DNA from: Brevibacillus choshinensis
Lineage (GTDB): Bacteria > Bacillota > Bacilli > Brevibacillales > Brevibacillaceae
Reading direction: 5' to 3'
Assembly: GCF_001420695.1 (NCBI RefSeq)
Contig: NZ_LJJB01000013.1
Coordinates: 1,092,121-1,156,120 of the forward strand
DNA: 64,000 bases
Notes under the pieces: generated by a model
What the model saw: the letters and a program-made list of their open reading frames with translations, nothing else
What the model was told of the DNA's origin: nothing
The model's database searches: none
Position numbers and translations under genes: made by a program
Shown: piece after piece, positions 15,404 through 24,079 of the stretch
How positions within the stretch are numbered: position 1 is the first letter of the stretch
Layout: each line of letters begins with the position of its first letter

Positions 15404-16852
15404 ATGTCAGAAAATCAATTGCAACGTGGGCTCAAAGCTCGCCACCTGACGATGATTGCCATCGGGGGCTCCATTGGTACAGGATTGTTTCTTGCGAGTG
15501 GAGGTTCTATTCACTCTGCTGGGCCTGGTGGTGCTTTGGCAGCGTACGCCGCTATCAGTATCATGGTGTACTTCCTCATGACCAGTTTGGGAGAAATGGC
15601 GGCTTTCATGCCCGTCTCCGGTTCATTCAGCACCTATGCTACACGCTTTGTCGACCCATCCTTGGGCTTTGCACTTGGCTGGAACTATTGGTACAACTGG
15701 GCCATTACCATTGCTGTCGAGCTGTCGGCTGCCGCACTCATTATGAAATATTGGCTACCGGATGTCCCATCGATCATCTGGAGCGCATTGTTTCTCGTCA
15801 TCATGTTTTGCCTGAATGTCTTATCCGTCAAATCATATGGTGAGTCCGAATATTGGTTTGCCCTTATTAAAGTCGTCACGGTTATCGTGTTTATCATTAT
15901 TGGTGTGTTGATGATTTTCGGTATCATGGGCGGTGAAGCAGTCGGTTTTACGAACTTCACCAAAGGTGAGGCACCATTCAACGGTGGCTTCATGGCCATT
16001 CTCGGTGTCTTCATGATCGCCGGCTTCTCCTTTCAAGGAACGGAGCTGGTCGGTGTAGCAGCTGGCGAAAGCGAAAACCCTGCTCGCAACATCCCGAAAG
16101 CAATCCGTCAAATTTTTTGGCGCATCCTGTTGTTCTACATCCTGGCAATCTTGATCATCGGCCTGTTGGTTCCATACGACAATCCGAATCTGATCAGCGG
16201 AGACATCGCGGATATTGCCATCAGTCCGTTTACCATCGTATTTGAAAAAGCAGGATTTGCTTTTGCAGCATCTGTCATGAATGCAGTCATTCTCACGTCT
16301 GTCCTGTCTGCTGGTAACTCCGGCATGTATGCTTCTACCCGGATGCTGTGGGTGCTCGCCAAAGAAGGCAAAGCACCAAAATGGTTTACCAAAGTCACTC
16401 GCAATGGTGTTCCGATCAACTCCTTGATCGTGACGGCTCTCGTCGGTGCACTCGCCTTTTTGTCCTCCCTGTTCGGGGATGGCGCGGTATACATTTGGCT
16501 GTTGAATGCGTCCGGTATGTCCGGCTTCATCGCTTGGCTGGGGATCGCGATCAGCCATTACCGCTTCCGCAGGGCAATGCTTGCCCAAGGGCGCGATTTG
16601 GCGGAGCTTCCTTACCGAGCGAAATGGTTCCCGATTGGTCCGATTCTCGCCTTCATCATTTGCTGTGTGGTCATTATTGGACAAAACTACACGGCATTCA
16701 CCGGCGATGCGATCGACTGGAACGGTGCCATGGTCTCCTACATCGGTCTGCCGCTGTTTATCGTGGTTTGGCTGGGATACAAATTTTCTAGGAAGACCAA
16801 GCTGGTCCCTCTCGACAAGGTAGACTTCAGCATGGATGAAAACACTCATTAA
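15404..16852 (+). CDS. lysP: LysP, lysine-specific APC permease
   Basis: Proton-coupled lysine uptake protein with 12 predicted TM helices, about 482 residues from the ATG at 15404. It is very like E. coli LysP: LKARHLTMIAIGGSIGTGLF, YFLMTSLGEMAAFMPVSGSF, LGWNYWYNWAITIAVE, GFSFQGTELVGVAAGESENP, VLSAGNSGMYASTRML and SGMSGFIAWLGIAISHYRFR. The frame is open further upstream but that segment lies inside the riboswitch leader. RBS is weak (GAAAGG, long spacing). Control by the upstream lysine riboswitch fits a lysine transporter. Confidence 0.93.
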   Translation: MSENQLQRGLKARHLTMIAIGGSIGTGLFLASGGSIHSAGPGGALAAYAAISIMVYFLMTSLGEMAAFMPVSGSFSTYATRFVDPSLGFALGWNYWYNWAITIAVELSAAALIMKYWLPDVPSIIWSALFLVIMFCLNVLSVKSYGESEYWFALIKVVTVIVFIIIGVLMIFGIMGGEAVGFTNFTKGEAPFNGGFMAILGVFMIAGFSFQGTELVGVAAGESENPARNIPKAIRQIFWRILLFYILAILIIGLLVPYDNPNLISGDIADIAISPFTIVFEKAGFAFAASVMNAVILTSVLSAGNSGMYASTRMLWVLAKEGKAPKWFTKVTRNGVPINSLIVTALVGALAFLSSLFGDGAVYIWLLNASGMSGFIAWLGIAISHYRFRRAMLAQGRDLAELPYRAKWFPIGPILAFIICCVVIIGQNYTAFTGDAIDWNGAMVSYIGLPLFIVVWLGYKFSRKTKLVPLDKVDFSMDENTH

Positions 16853-16856
16853 TCGT

Positions 16857-16903
16857 AGAAGCTCCTGGCCATCCCCTTTTACGGGTGACCAGGAGCTTTT
16901 TAT
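16857..16903. terminator. Bidirectional terminator between lysP and cidR
   Basis: AAGCTCCTGG (16859-16868) pairs with CCAGGAGCTT (16889-16898), followed by TTTATTT; it overlaps the end of the convergent LysR gene. Confidence 0.85.
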
Positions 16904-17799
16904 TTGAATGAGTTGCATGCTGGGAGACTCTCTTGTGAAAAACGGATCCATTCACGCATGGCAAACGTCTGGTATGCATTTTTTCTCCAGATCATCCCCA
17001 GATGCCACTTGAGAGTCGGGCTGACTAATGGAATGATGCGAAAGCGCTCCTCATCCAGTTCACTGCAAATCGTCTCAGGCAAGAGCGTAATCCCGATATG
17101 AGCCGCTACCATCTCACTGAGAAAATCCCATTGGGAGCTTTTGTAGACGACATGGGGATGGAACCCGGCCCGCACGCATTCATCTACAATGCGGTTATGC
17201 AGGGCAAAGTCTTCGTGGAACAGCAGGAACCGCTCACCTTCTAGATCGCTAAAAGGTACTTCTACGCGATCTGCCAGCGCGTGGGACGGATAAACGACCA
17301 GCATGATGTTTTCATTGACGAACGAGTAGTGGTCAAAGATGTCTTCTTTGGCTGGAAGCAGGATCACACCACAATCGAGCATGCCTGAGCCTACATCTGC
17401 CTCCACCTTGTTGGAACCTGCCTCGAACAGCTCCAGCCGAATTCCTGGATATTGTTCACAAAACCGGCCGATGACGTGTGGAAAGAAGCTGGCACCGACC
17501 ATCGGCGGCAGTCCTATGCGGAGTCTTCCTCTCTTCAGCTCCATCAGCTCGTTGATATGGACAGTCATGTTCTCGAATGATTTGACCATCACTTCTGCCT
17601 GTGAGAACAACACCCATCCTGCATCAGTCAACGAGACACGCTTCCCTACGCGCTCGAACAGCTCCACCCCGATTTCTTCCTCCAGATTTCGGACCATCTT
17701 GCTGATCGTTGGTTGCGTGATATAGAGCGCCTGTGCAGCCTTCGTGAAGCTGTTGTGTCGCGCTACTTCCAAAAAGTATTGCAAATGTCGGATATCCAT
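16900..17799 (-). CDS. cidR: LysR-family regulator, CidR-like
   Basis: 299-residue LysR regulator; N-terminal helix-turn-helix MDIRHLQYFLEVARHNSFTK, then QPTISKMVRNLEEEIGVELF, followed by a periplasmic-binding-like effector domain (RLRIGLPPMVGASFFPHVIG onward). ATG at 17799 has GGAGGG seven bases upstream. It diverges from cidA-cidB, the usual CidR position; in staphylococci and bacilli CidR activates cidABC during acetate or overflow metabolism. The link is inferred from position. Confidence 0.85.
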   Translation of the reverse strand: MDIRHLQYFLEVARHNSFTKAAQALYITQPTISKMVRNLEEEIGVELFERVGKRVSLTDAGWVLFSQAEVMVKSFENMTVHINELMELKRGRLRIGLPPMVGASFFPHVIGRFCEQYPGIRLELFEAGSNKVEADVGSGMLDCGVILLPAKEDIFDHYSFVNENIMLVVYPSHALADRVEVPFSDLEGERFLLFHEDFALHNRIVDECVRAGFHPHVVYKSSQWDFLSEMVAAHIGITLLPETICSELDEERFRIIPLVSPTLKWHLGMIWRKNAYQTFAMREWIRFSQESLPACNSFK

Positions 17800-17909
17800 C
17801 AAACATCCCTCCGGTTAACGATAGATATCATGAATCCAAATGATTCTATATATGCATTTTACCTATGGAATCAGACGATGTACACTTTTCTTAGAGGGAG
17901 AGGGACATC

Positions 17910-18281
17910 TTGAGAAAATGGTTCAAAATCATTGCACAAGCTGCTTTTTTCGTGATCGTTTCCATACTAATGAACGCACTCGTCGCCTGGCTGGGTCTAA
18001 CGATTCCCGGTAGCATCATCGGTATGTTTGTGGTATTTTTTCTGCTACAGATGAAATGGTTGCGCCTGGAATGGATCGAAGTCGGTGCGAGCTTTCTTTT
18101 GGCTGAACTGTTGTTATTTTTCATTCCGCCATCTGTTGGAATTATCTCTTATCAAAATCTTATGCTGCACGAAGGCGTTCAAATCTTTTTCGTCATTGCG
18201 ATTGGTACAGCCGTTGTAATGGCAAGTAGCGGACTAGTGGCACAGCGCATCGCCAAACGGAAGGAGCATCTGCGATCATGA
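17910..18281 (+). CDS. cidA: CidA/LrgA-family holin-like membrane protein
   Basis: 123 residues, four predicted TM helices, starting at TTG 17910 behind AGAGGGAGAGGG. Family signature AWLGLTIPGSIIGMFVVFFL in TM2 and FFIPPSVGIISY between TM3 and TM4. CidA-like proteins are holin-like and affect autolysis and metabolite efflux. It overlaps cidB by four bases (ATGA), so the two are coupled, and it diverges from cidR. Confidence 0.9.
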   Translation: MRKWFKIIAQAAFFVIVSILMNALVAWLGLTIPGSIIGMFVVFFLLQMKWLRLEWIEVGASFLLAELLLFFIPPSVGIISYQNLMLHEGVQIFFVIAIGTAVVMASSGLVAQRIAKRKEHLRS

Positions 18282-18949
18282 TCGGCGGTATATTGGGCTT
18301 CTTGTTCACCATTGCACTCTACTTGATTGCAAAAAGGCTTTATCGCTTCAAACCGATTCTGCTGTTTTCACCGCTGCTGTTTACACCTGTCGTTCTTGTC
18401 TGTTTATTGATTGGCACTCATACCGCCTACGAATCTTACAACGCCGGTGGAAAATGGCTGGCTTACATGCTCCAGCCCGCTACGATTGCCTTTGCGGTAC
18501 CGTTATACAAGCATTATCCTTTATTGAAGAAACACGCCGCGCAAATTCTGGTCAGTGTCATGTCGGGTTCAGCAGTAGCCGTTGTCTCCTCCGCCTTGTT
18601 GGCTCTGCTCATGCACGTAGACAAACAGGTGATGTACAGCTTGATCCCACGGTCCATCACTACGCCGATTGCCATGAATGTTTCGGAAATGATCGGTGGC
18701 GTTCCTTCGATTACGGCTGTGCTCGTGCTCATCACCGGGCTGCTAGGCTCTTTTATTGGTCCTTATGTGATTTCGTATCTCAAGATTCAGGATGACATCG
18801 CTCGCGGTGTCCTGTTGGGCACTAGCGCGCATGGCGCCGGGACTTCCAAGGCCTTTGAGATCGGATCGGTGACGGGGACCGTTTCGAGTATTTCAATGAT
18901 CCTCGCGGCTTTGGTGACGCAGCTGGTTGCTACGATCGTCATACAGTAA
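18278..18949 (+). CDS. cidB: CidB/LrgB-family membrane protein
   Basis: 223 residues with about six to seven TM helices. Signature LrgB blocks: GGKWLAYMLQPATIAFAVPL, LIPRSITTPIAMNVSEMIGG and GTSAHGAGTSKAFEIGSVTG. Partner of CidA in programmed lysis or pyruvate/murein-related transport as described for CidAB/LrgAB. Start ATG overlaps the cidA stop. Confidence 0.92.
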   Translation: MIGGILGFLFTIALYLIAKRLYRFKPILLFSPLLFTPVVLVCLLIGTHTAYESYNAGGKWLAYMLQPATIAFAVPLYKHYPLLKKHAAQILVSVMSGSAVAVVSSALLALLMHVDKQVMYSLIPRSITTPIAMNVSEMIGGVPSITAVLVLITGLLGSFIGPYVISYLKIQDDIARGVLLGTSAHGAGTSKAFEIGSVTGTVSSISMILAALVTQLVATIVIQ

Positions 18950-18987
18950 GGAAATAATAGAGAATAGAAGCGAAATGAGAACGGAAT

Positions 18988-19026
18988 AACAAAAAGAGCC
19001 AAGCATTTGCTTCGGCTCTTTTTCAT
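18988..19026 (+). terminator. Terminator of cidAB
   Basis: AAAAAGAGCC and GGCTCTTTTT arms around AAGCATTTGCTTC, with T-tract; A-tract on the left also allows use from the minus strand. Confidence 0.8.
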
Positions 19027-19027
19027 C

Positions 19028-19217
19028 TTAGAGTTCGATAATCTTTGTACCAAGATTATTGCAAAATTCCTTGTCATGCTCCACAAAAAGAATAGTTGGG
19101 GAGTATTCAAGCAGCAGCACTTCCAGTTGCATGCGCGAAATAGCACTTTCTTCTTTTGGCCGCAAATAATTCCTGGACGCTCGAGATGCGCACTCTTCTC
19201 CCAATGGAGCAGGTCTG
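19028..19217 (-). pseudogene. C-terminal remnant of an ABC-F ATPase
   Basis: The minus strand from about 19217 to a TAA at 19030-19028 reads SAISRMQLEVLLLEYSPTIL, then FVEHDKEFCNNLGTKIIEL. LLLEYxPTxxFVEHDxxF is the Walker B/H-loop tail region of ABC-F proteins of the Vga/Lsa/Msr type (ribosome protection). An in-frame stop lies just upstream and no Walker A or ABC signature is present, so only the C-terminal end survives. Confidence 0.6.
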
Positions 19218-19343
19218 ACTCATGAGAAAGAAAATCCTGTTTGGGCTTGTTAATTGTCTTACTTCCAGGGCCAAAATAACTGTAAGCGATACTACCAAAA
19301 TCATCATGCATCAAGTCAGTGCAACAGGAGGCAGAGAGAAGAA

Positions 19344-20528
19344 ATGAATATCGTCTTTTTTGTTACGGGATTGTTGTTCGTATCCGGCATAGGATACGTG
19401 GCCAGCAATAATCGCAAAGGGATCAAGCTTACCCCCATCCTAAAAATGATTGTGGCGCAGCTTGTATTGGCGTTTCTCTTATTGAATACGAGCATCGGGA
19501 TTGATCTGATTCGTTTTATCTCAAACGGCTTTGACGCGCTGATGAAGCTGGGAATTAGCGGGGTCGATTTTGTGTTCGGAGGGCTCGAAAATACCGGGGT
19601 TTCCAACTTCTTCCTCGATGTGCTTCTTCCCATCATCTTTATCTCTGTTTTGATTGGGATTCTCAGCCATTTCAAAATCCTGCCTTTCATCATCCGATAT
19701 GCAGGTCTTACGCTAAGCAAATTAAACGGGATGGGAAAGCTGGAGAATTACATTGCGGTTTCTTCTGCCTTTCTGGGGCAATCGGAAGTGTTTCTGACTA
19801 CCAAAAAGCAGCTGGGGCTCGTCTCCAAGAAGCGCCTTTACACGCTGTGCACCTCGGCGATGAGCGCGGTAAGCATAGCGATTGTCGGCGCCTACATGAC
19901 CATGCTGGAGCCGAAATACGTTGTGGTTGCCATCGTCGTTAACATTCTGTCGGCATTAATCGTAGCCAACATCATGAATCCATACGAACTGGCTGATGAA
20001 GATGATCTGCCCCTGACCCAGGATGAAACGGATAAACCCGCTTTCTTCCAGATGATCAGCGAAAGCATCCTTGATGGGTTAAAAGTCGCTGTCATTGTCG
20101 CGGCGATGCTGATCGGTTTCATTGCGCTAATGAATCTGGTGAACGAACTTTTTTTGTGGGTATTCCACCTTTCCTTTCAATCTGTGCTGGGGTATATCTT
20201 TGCTCCTGTTGCCTTCTTAATGGGGGTTCCTCAATCTGATATTGTCCAGGCGGGCGGCATCATGGCTACGAAAATTGTCACCAACGAATTCGTTGCCATG
20301 CTGAACTTCAAAGAGATCGCTAACGGCCTATCCCCGAAAACGGTAGGGATCGTTTCGGTATTCCTCGTCAGCTTTGCCAATTTCGGCTCTATCGGCATCA
20401 TTACAGGCGCCGTCAAGGCACTGCATGAAAAACAGGGAGACCTTGTCGCCAAATTCGGCTTAAAATTACTGCTGGGCTCAACACTCGCCTCCGTTTTATC
20501 CGCAACCATTATCGGAGTCTTCTTATGA
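19344..20528 (+). CDS. nupC: NupC-family concentrative nucleoside transporter
   Basis: Nucleoside symporter of about 394 residues with N-terminal and core TM helices. CNT-family blocks: LLNTSIGIDLIRFISNGFDA, GMGKLENYIAVSSAFLGQSE (cf. GxxxxENxxxxSxxFLGQxE), SAMSAVSIAIVGAYMTML and NEFVAMLNFKEI. AGGAGG lies 13 bases before the ATG at 19344, and a GAGAGAAG stretch lies closer. Its terminator (20550 onward) has been interrupted by an IS3-family insertion. Confidence 0.92.
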   Translation: MNIVFFVTGLLFVSGIGYVASNNRKGIKLTPILKMIVAQLVLAFLLLNTSIGIDLIRFISNGFDALMKLGISGVDFVFGGLENTGVSNFFLDVLLPIIFISVLIGILSHFKILPFIIRYAGLTLSKLNGMGKLENYIAVSSAFLGQSEVFLTTKKQLGLVSKKRLYTLCTSAMSAVSIAIVGAYMTMLEPKYVVVAIVVNILSALIVANIMNPYELADEDDLPLTQDETDKPAFFQMISESILDGLKVAVIVAAMLIGFIALMNLVNELFLWVFHLSFQSVLGYIFAPVAFLMGVPQSDIVQAGGIMATKIVTNEFVAMLNFKEIANGLSPKTVGIVSVFLVSFANFGSIGIITGAVKALHEKQGDLVAKFGLKLLLGSTLASVLSATIIGVFL

Positions 20529-20549
20529 AAAATTAAATGAGGTAGACAA

Positions 20550-20562
20550 CGAAAAACAGGCA
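20550..20562. terminator. Left arm of the nupC/kimA bidirectional terminator, split by the IS
   Basis: CGAAAAACAGGCA is the perfect reverse complement of TGCCTGTTTTTCG at 22011-22023. Without the IS the arms would enclose a 9-base loop and serve both convergent genes. Confidence 0.85.
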
Positions 20563-20573
20563 CACGACTGAAA

Positions 20574-20614
20574 TGCACCCCAATTGTTAGACACACCTAA
20601 CAATTGGAGGTGCA
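20574..20614 (+). promoter_or_regulatory. Hairpin at the IS left end covering the orfA ribosome binding site
   Basis: TGCACCCCAATTGTTAG (20574-20590) pairs with CTAACAATTGG-a-GGTGCA (20597-20614), 17 pairs with one bulged A and a 6-base loop. The GGAGG of orfA lies in the 3' arm, 6 bases before the ATG. Only RNA started outside the IS contains both arms. Confidence 0.7.
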
Positions 20615-20620
20615 TTTTAT

Positions 20621-21130
20621 ATGGCCAAATTTTCTCCAGAAGATAAATTATCCGCGGTTTTTCGTTGGAGAGACGGCAAAGAAACTCATGCTTCCATTGC
20701 TGCGTCTATTGGTGCAACCAAAGCTATGATTGGAGTTTGGGTGATGCAATACGAGCAAAATGGCGCGGAAGCGTTTAGAAAGTCCTATACAAGCTACACA
20801 GCTCCGTTTAAACTGGACGTACTCAATTATATGAATACCCACGGGACGTCTCCGAATGCAACTGCCGCCATTTTTCAAATTCCCTCTCCCGCTTTAATCC
20901 GAAAATGGAGGATTCAATTTCATTCATGCGGAATAGACGCCCTTATTCCAAAGAAAAAGGGGCGTCCAACGATGAAAAAGGGAAACAAGAATGTAACACC
21001 TGTTGAAGGATCAGTCGAGGCATTACAGCAAGAAGTAGAGCGTTTACGTATGGAGAATGCTTATTTAAAAAAGTTGAATGCCTTAGTTCAAAGCAAGGAA
21101 AAATTACAAACCAAGACAAAGCGCAAGTAG
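20621..21130 (+). CDS. IS3-family transposase OrfA (helix-turn-helix subunit)
   Basis: 169 residues. Two helix-turn-helix segments as in IS150-type OrfA (FSPEDKLSAVFRWRDGKETH and the AFRKSYTSYTAPFKLDVLNY region), then a C-terminal leucine-zipper-like coil (VEALQQEVERLRMENAYLKK). It stops at TAG 21128-21130, which overlaps the GTG of orfB. A slippery A AAA AAG at 21067-21073 allows a -1 shift to give the OrfAB transposase. Confidence 0.92.
   Translation: MAKFSPEDKLSAVFRWRDGKETHASIAASIGATKAMIGVWVMQYEQNGAEAFRKSYTSYTAPFKLDVLNYMNTHGTSPNATAAIFQIPSPALIRKWRIQFHSCGIDALIPKKKGRPTMKKGNKNVTPVEGSVEALQQEVERLRMENAYLKKLNALVQSKEKLQTKTKRK
21067..21073 (+). other. Programmed -1 frameshift heptamer A AAA AAG
   Basis: In the OrfA frame the codons are TTA AAA AAG. 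A -1 slip continues in frame through VECLSSKQGK and joins the OrfB frame with no stop, giving an OrfAB fusion. A_AAA_AAG is a known IS3-family slippery site. Confidence 0.8.
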
Positions 21131-21969
21131 TGTTTGAACTAAGGACTGAATTCCCCATTAAAGCGCTACTCCAATTGGCGGGAATACCACGGAGTTCCTA
21201 TTATTACTTCGTTCGTACGATAAGTCGCCCAGACAAACATGCTGAAATGAAGACGTTGATTCAGGCTATTTTCCATGAACATAAAGGCCGCTATGGATAC
21301 CGTCGGATTAAGGACGAGCTCAGAAATCTTGGGCACCAGGTGAATCATAAAAAAGTACAGCGATTGATGAAAGAGTTGGGCTTAAAAAGTATTGTTCGTA
21401 TGAAGAAGTATCGTTCCTATAAAGGGAATGTTGGTAAGATCGCTCCAAATGTTTTGGATCGTAACTTCCGAGCAGAAAAACCCAATGAAAAGTGGGTAAC
21501 GGATATTACGGAATTTAAGCTATTTGGTGAAAAGCTTTATTTATCACCAATGCTCGATTTGTTTAACGGAGAGATCATTGCCTATACAATCGACTCAAGA
21601 CCAAGATATTCTCTTGTTTCAAAGATGCTGGAAGAAGCCTTTAAACGATTAACCGAACAAGACCACCTCTTGATCCATACGGATCAAGGATGGCATTACC
21701 AGATGAGTAAGTACCAGCACGCCTTAAAAGAAAAGAACGTCACCCAGAGTATGTCGAGAAAAGGAAATTGTTATGATAATGCCGTAATGGAGAACTTTTT
21801 TGGTATCCTCAAATCGGAATTTTTATATACACAAGAATTTGAGAGTATTGAACATTTTAAGCAAGAGTTAGCAAACTACATCGACTATTATAACTTCAAA
21901 CGAATTAAGACAAAATTAAAAGGCTTGAGTCCGGTACAATACCGAACTCAAACCTTACATGTCGCTTAA
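21130..21969 (+). CDS. IS3-family transposase OrfB (DDE integrase domain)
   Basis: 279 residues as an independent GTG-start frame, or the C-terminal part of OrfAB after frameshifting. The HTH_21-like region (KGRYGYRRIKDELRNLGHQV) precedes an rve-type integrase core: EKWVTDITEFKL (first Asp), LIHTDQGWHYQM (second Asp) and NCYDNAVMENFFGILKSEFL (Glu). All three catalytic acids are present. The independent start has no good ribosome binding site. Confidence 0.93.
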   Translation: MFELRTEFPIKALLQLAGIPRSSYYYFVRTISRPDKHAEMKTLIQAIFHEHKGRYGYRRIKDELRNLGHQVNHKKVQRLMKELGLKSIVRMKKYRSYKGNVGKIAPNVLDRNFRAEKPNEKWVTDITEFKLFGEKLYLSPMLDLFNGEIIAYTIDSRPRYSLVSKMLEEAFKRLTEQDHLLIHTDQGWHYQMSKYQHALKEKNVTQSMSRKGNCYDNAVMENFFGILKSEFLYTQEFESIEHFKQELANYIDYYNFKRIKTKLKGLSPVQYRTQTLHVA

Positions 21970-22010
21970 TTACATTACATGTCTAACTTTTAGGGGTCAC
22001 TTCAGACATA

Positions 22011-22023
22011 TGCCTGTTTTTCG
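22011..22023. terminator. Right arm of the split nupC/kimA terminator
   Basis: TGCCTGTTTTTCG, complement of 20550-20562. On the kimA side only this arm remains, so termination of kimA transcripts here is probably impaired. Confidence 0.85.
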
Positions 22024-22064
22024 ATTTCCGTGAAAGTATCCGTTTGCTTTGCAGCCACATTTGG

Positions 22065-23882
22065 TTATTTTTTTAAGCGATAAGGTACCGTTGCGATTTT
22101 GACATCCTGCCGTGCAAATAAGTACGCTCGCAGGAAAAAGCTTGTTTGGTTATGGAGCAGATTGTGCCACCAACGTTTGGTAATAAACTGTGGAATCATG
22201 ACCGTCACATGATCTGTATCGGCCTTTTTCCATTCCACGGTATCAATGAATTTAAACAACGGCTTGATAATACTTCGGTAATGGGAACGTAGTACGATCA
22301 GTCGCACACCTGGATTCCACTGTTCCCATTTTTCCTCCATTTTCTTGATGTCTTCATCATTGAACCCCACGTATACAGCGACAATGTCATCTGCCAAGGA
22401 TTGCGCATAGCTAATCGTATTTTTCACTACTTGTGAAATACCTGCAACAGGTATTACGATTACACTGCCTTTTGGTTGTGGTTTGTCTACGGAAATGTCG
22501 ATTCGCAACTCATCGGCCAAATCTTTATAGTGGCCATTAATTTTCCGGAAGATAAAAATGACGATCGGAAGAAAGATGAAAATCGTCCATACCTGCGAGA
22601 ATTTCGTAATCAAGAATATCAGGCAAATGGTAAGAGTCGTCAGCATCCCGATGGTATTAATGATAAAAGGGGTAAACCATCCTGGGGGCTTTTTCGTCAT
22701 CCAGCGCTTCATCATTCCTGCTTGGGACAGCGTAAAAGGAATAAAGACACCAAGCGCATACAGAGGAATCAAATTCTCTGTTTTTCCACCAAAAGCAATA
22801 ACCAGGATGGCGGAAAGAATGCCCAGAAAAATAATACCATTGGAGAAACCAAGACGATCGCCACGTACCATAAACATGTTAGGCATAAATCGGTCTTTCG
22901 CTAACATGAACGCCAGAAGTGGAAAGGCTGCAAATGCGGTATTCGCCGCGAGAAATAAGATGAGCGCCGTGACCGCTTGGATAAAGTAATAAATGACTCC
23001 TCTTCCAAATACGGCTGATGCAATTTGCGAGACAACCGTTTCCTTAGCCGCTGGAGCGATTCCATACACATAAGCCAACATGCTAATGCCCATGAACATG
23101 ACCCCGAGGATCAGTCCCATCATGATCAAGGTCAATGCTGCGTTTTTGGGTGCAGGTTCCTTAAAATTTGGGATCGCATTCGAGACTGCCTCTACCCCTG
23201 TAAGCGCTGAACACCCTGAACTGAATGCCCGCAAAAGCAGGAATAGGGTTATCCCTGGCACCGCTACGCCATACACGGGTGCTTGTGCATGCACATTCCC
23301 CGCCAACCATTGGTAACCACCACCAATAATCAATAAAAAAATAGCAACAACAAAAAGATACACGGGATACATTAAAATGGTTGCGGATTCTGTGATTCCC
23401 CTCAAATTCAGGATCGTCACCGTTATGATCATGATCAATGCAATCAGGACGCGGTGATCATGCAGTACAGGAAAAGCCGAGGTAATAGCATCCGTAGAAG
23501 CGGATGTACTCACCGCTACGGTCAGAATGTAGTCTACGAGTAAGGAGCCGCCTGCTACTAACCCTGTCGAAGTCCCAAAATTGTCCTTGGCTACAATGTA
23601 CGCTCCTCCGCCTGTTGTGTAAGCAAAGATCGTTTGGCGATAAGACAAAACCAGAATGGTTAAAAGACCAACGACTGCAATTGATATGGGAATCGAGTAC
23701 CAAAGCGCGACTGCCCCTAGCGTAACTAACACCAGAAGAATCTGTTCCGTTCCATAGGCTACGGAAGATAAGGCATCTGATGATAATACTGCCAACGCTT
23801 TTACCTTCGATAATTTTTCTTCCCCGAGCTCTTTTGACTTCATCGGTCTGCCGATCAAAAATCGTTTCATCCCCGATAGCAT
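22065..23882 (-). CDS. kimA: KimA, high-affinity potassium transporter
   Basis: KUP/APC-type K+:H+ symporter of about 605 residues with 12 TM helices and a C-terminal cytoplasmic domain (from about 455). It is closely similar to B. subtilis KimA (YdaO): KALAVLSSDALSSVAYGTEQ, GGGAYIVAKDNFGTSTGLVA, LVDYILTVAVSTSASTDAIT, AFSSGCSALTGVEAVSNAIP and RGDRLGFSNGIIFLG. Several ATGs are possible; GAGGAG is best spaced for 23882 (MLSGMKRFL). A c-di-AMP riboswitch lies upstream, as in B. subtilis, so expression should fall when c-di-AMP and potassium are high. Confidence 0.93.
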   Translation of the reverse strand: MLSGMKRFLIGRPMKSKELGEEKLSKVKALAVLSSDALSSVAYGTEQILLVLVTLGAVALWYSIPISIAVVGLLTILVLSYRQTIFAYTTGGGAYIVAKDNFGTSTGLVAGGSLLVDYILTVAVSTSASTDAITSAFPVLHDHRVLIALIMIITVTILNLRGITESATILMYPVYLFVVAIFLLIIGGGYQWLAGNVHAQAPVYGVAVPGITLFLLLRAFSSGCSALTGVEAVSNAIPNFKEPAPKNAALTLIMMGLILGVMFMGISMLAYVYGIAPAAKETVVSQIASAVFGRGVIYYFIQAVTALILFLAANTAFAAFPLLAFMLAKDRFMPNMFMVRGDRLGFSNGIIFLGILSAILVIAFGGKTENLIPLYALGVFIPFTLSQAGMMKRWMTKKPPGWFTPFIINTIGMLTTLTICLIFLITKFSQVWTIFIFLPIVIFIFRKINGHYKDLADELRIDISVDKPQPKGSVIVIPVAGISQVVKNTISYAQSLADDIVAVYVGFNDEDIKKMEEKWEQWNPGVRLIVLRSHYRSIIKPLFKFIDTVEWKKADTDHVTVMIPQFITKRWWHNLLHNQTSFFLRAYLFARQDVKIATVPYRLKK

Positions 23883-23985
23883 GTTCATTCTCCTCGCTAG
23901 CATTTCCCGTTAGTTTCCCCTCTCTTACAACCAACCAATAAACTGTAGTTTTTTCCAACCACTCCTTTCCGCCCTGAAATTGGAA

Positions 23986-24026
23986 CAAAAAAGAAGCCGA
24001 ACGAGAAGGAACTCACTTGGCTTCTG
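23986..24026 (-). terminator. Riboswitch terminator before kimA
   Basis: Minus-strand GAAGCC and GGCTTC arms followed by TTTTTTG, directly downstream of the c-di-AMP aptamer; expression platform of the switch. Confidence 0.85.
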
Positions 24027-24079
24027 GGCATAGCGAAATAAACTATGTCATTCATACACAAAGTAAATGTTACCTCTCT

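Larger units (their letters stand above)
20569..22004 (+). mobile_element. Complete IS3-family insertion sequence (IS150-like), about 1436 bp
   Basis: Ends are imperfect inverted repeats of about 25 bases: left begins TGAAATGCACCCC and closes with GTTAGACA, right (reverse complement) begins TGAAGTGACCCC and closes with GTTAGACA. A 3-bp target duplication, GAC, flanks it (20566-20568 and 22005-22007). It encodes OrfA and OrfB with a frameshift site. Both ends, both frames and the duplication are intact, suggesting a recent and possibly active copy. Confidence 0.92.

Noticed and set aside
15833-16951. Long minus-strand ORF of 372 codons opposite lysP
   Set aside because: Antisense of a strongly conserved permease, with His/Gln/Asp-rich composition typical of a shadow frame and no family match.
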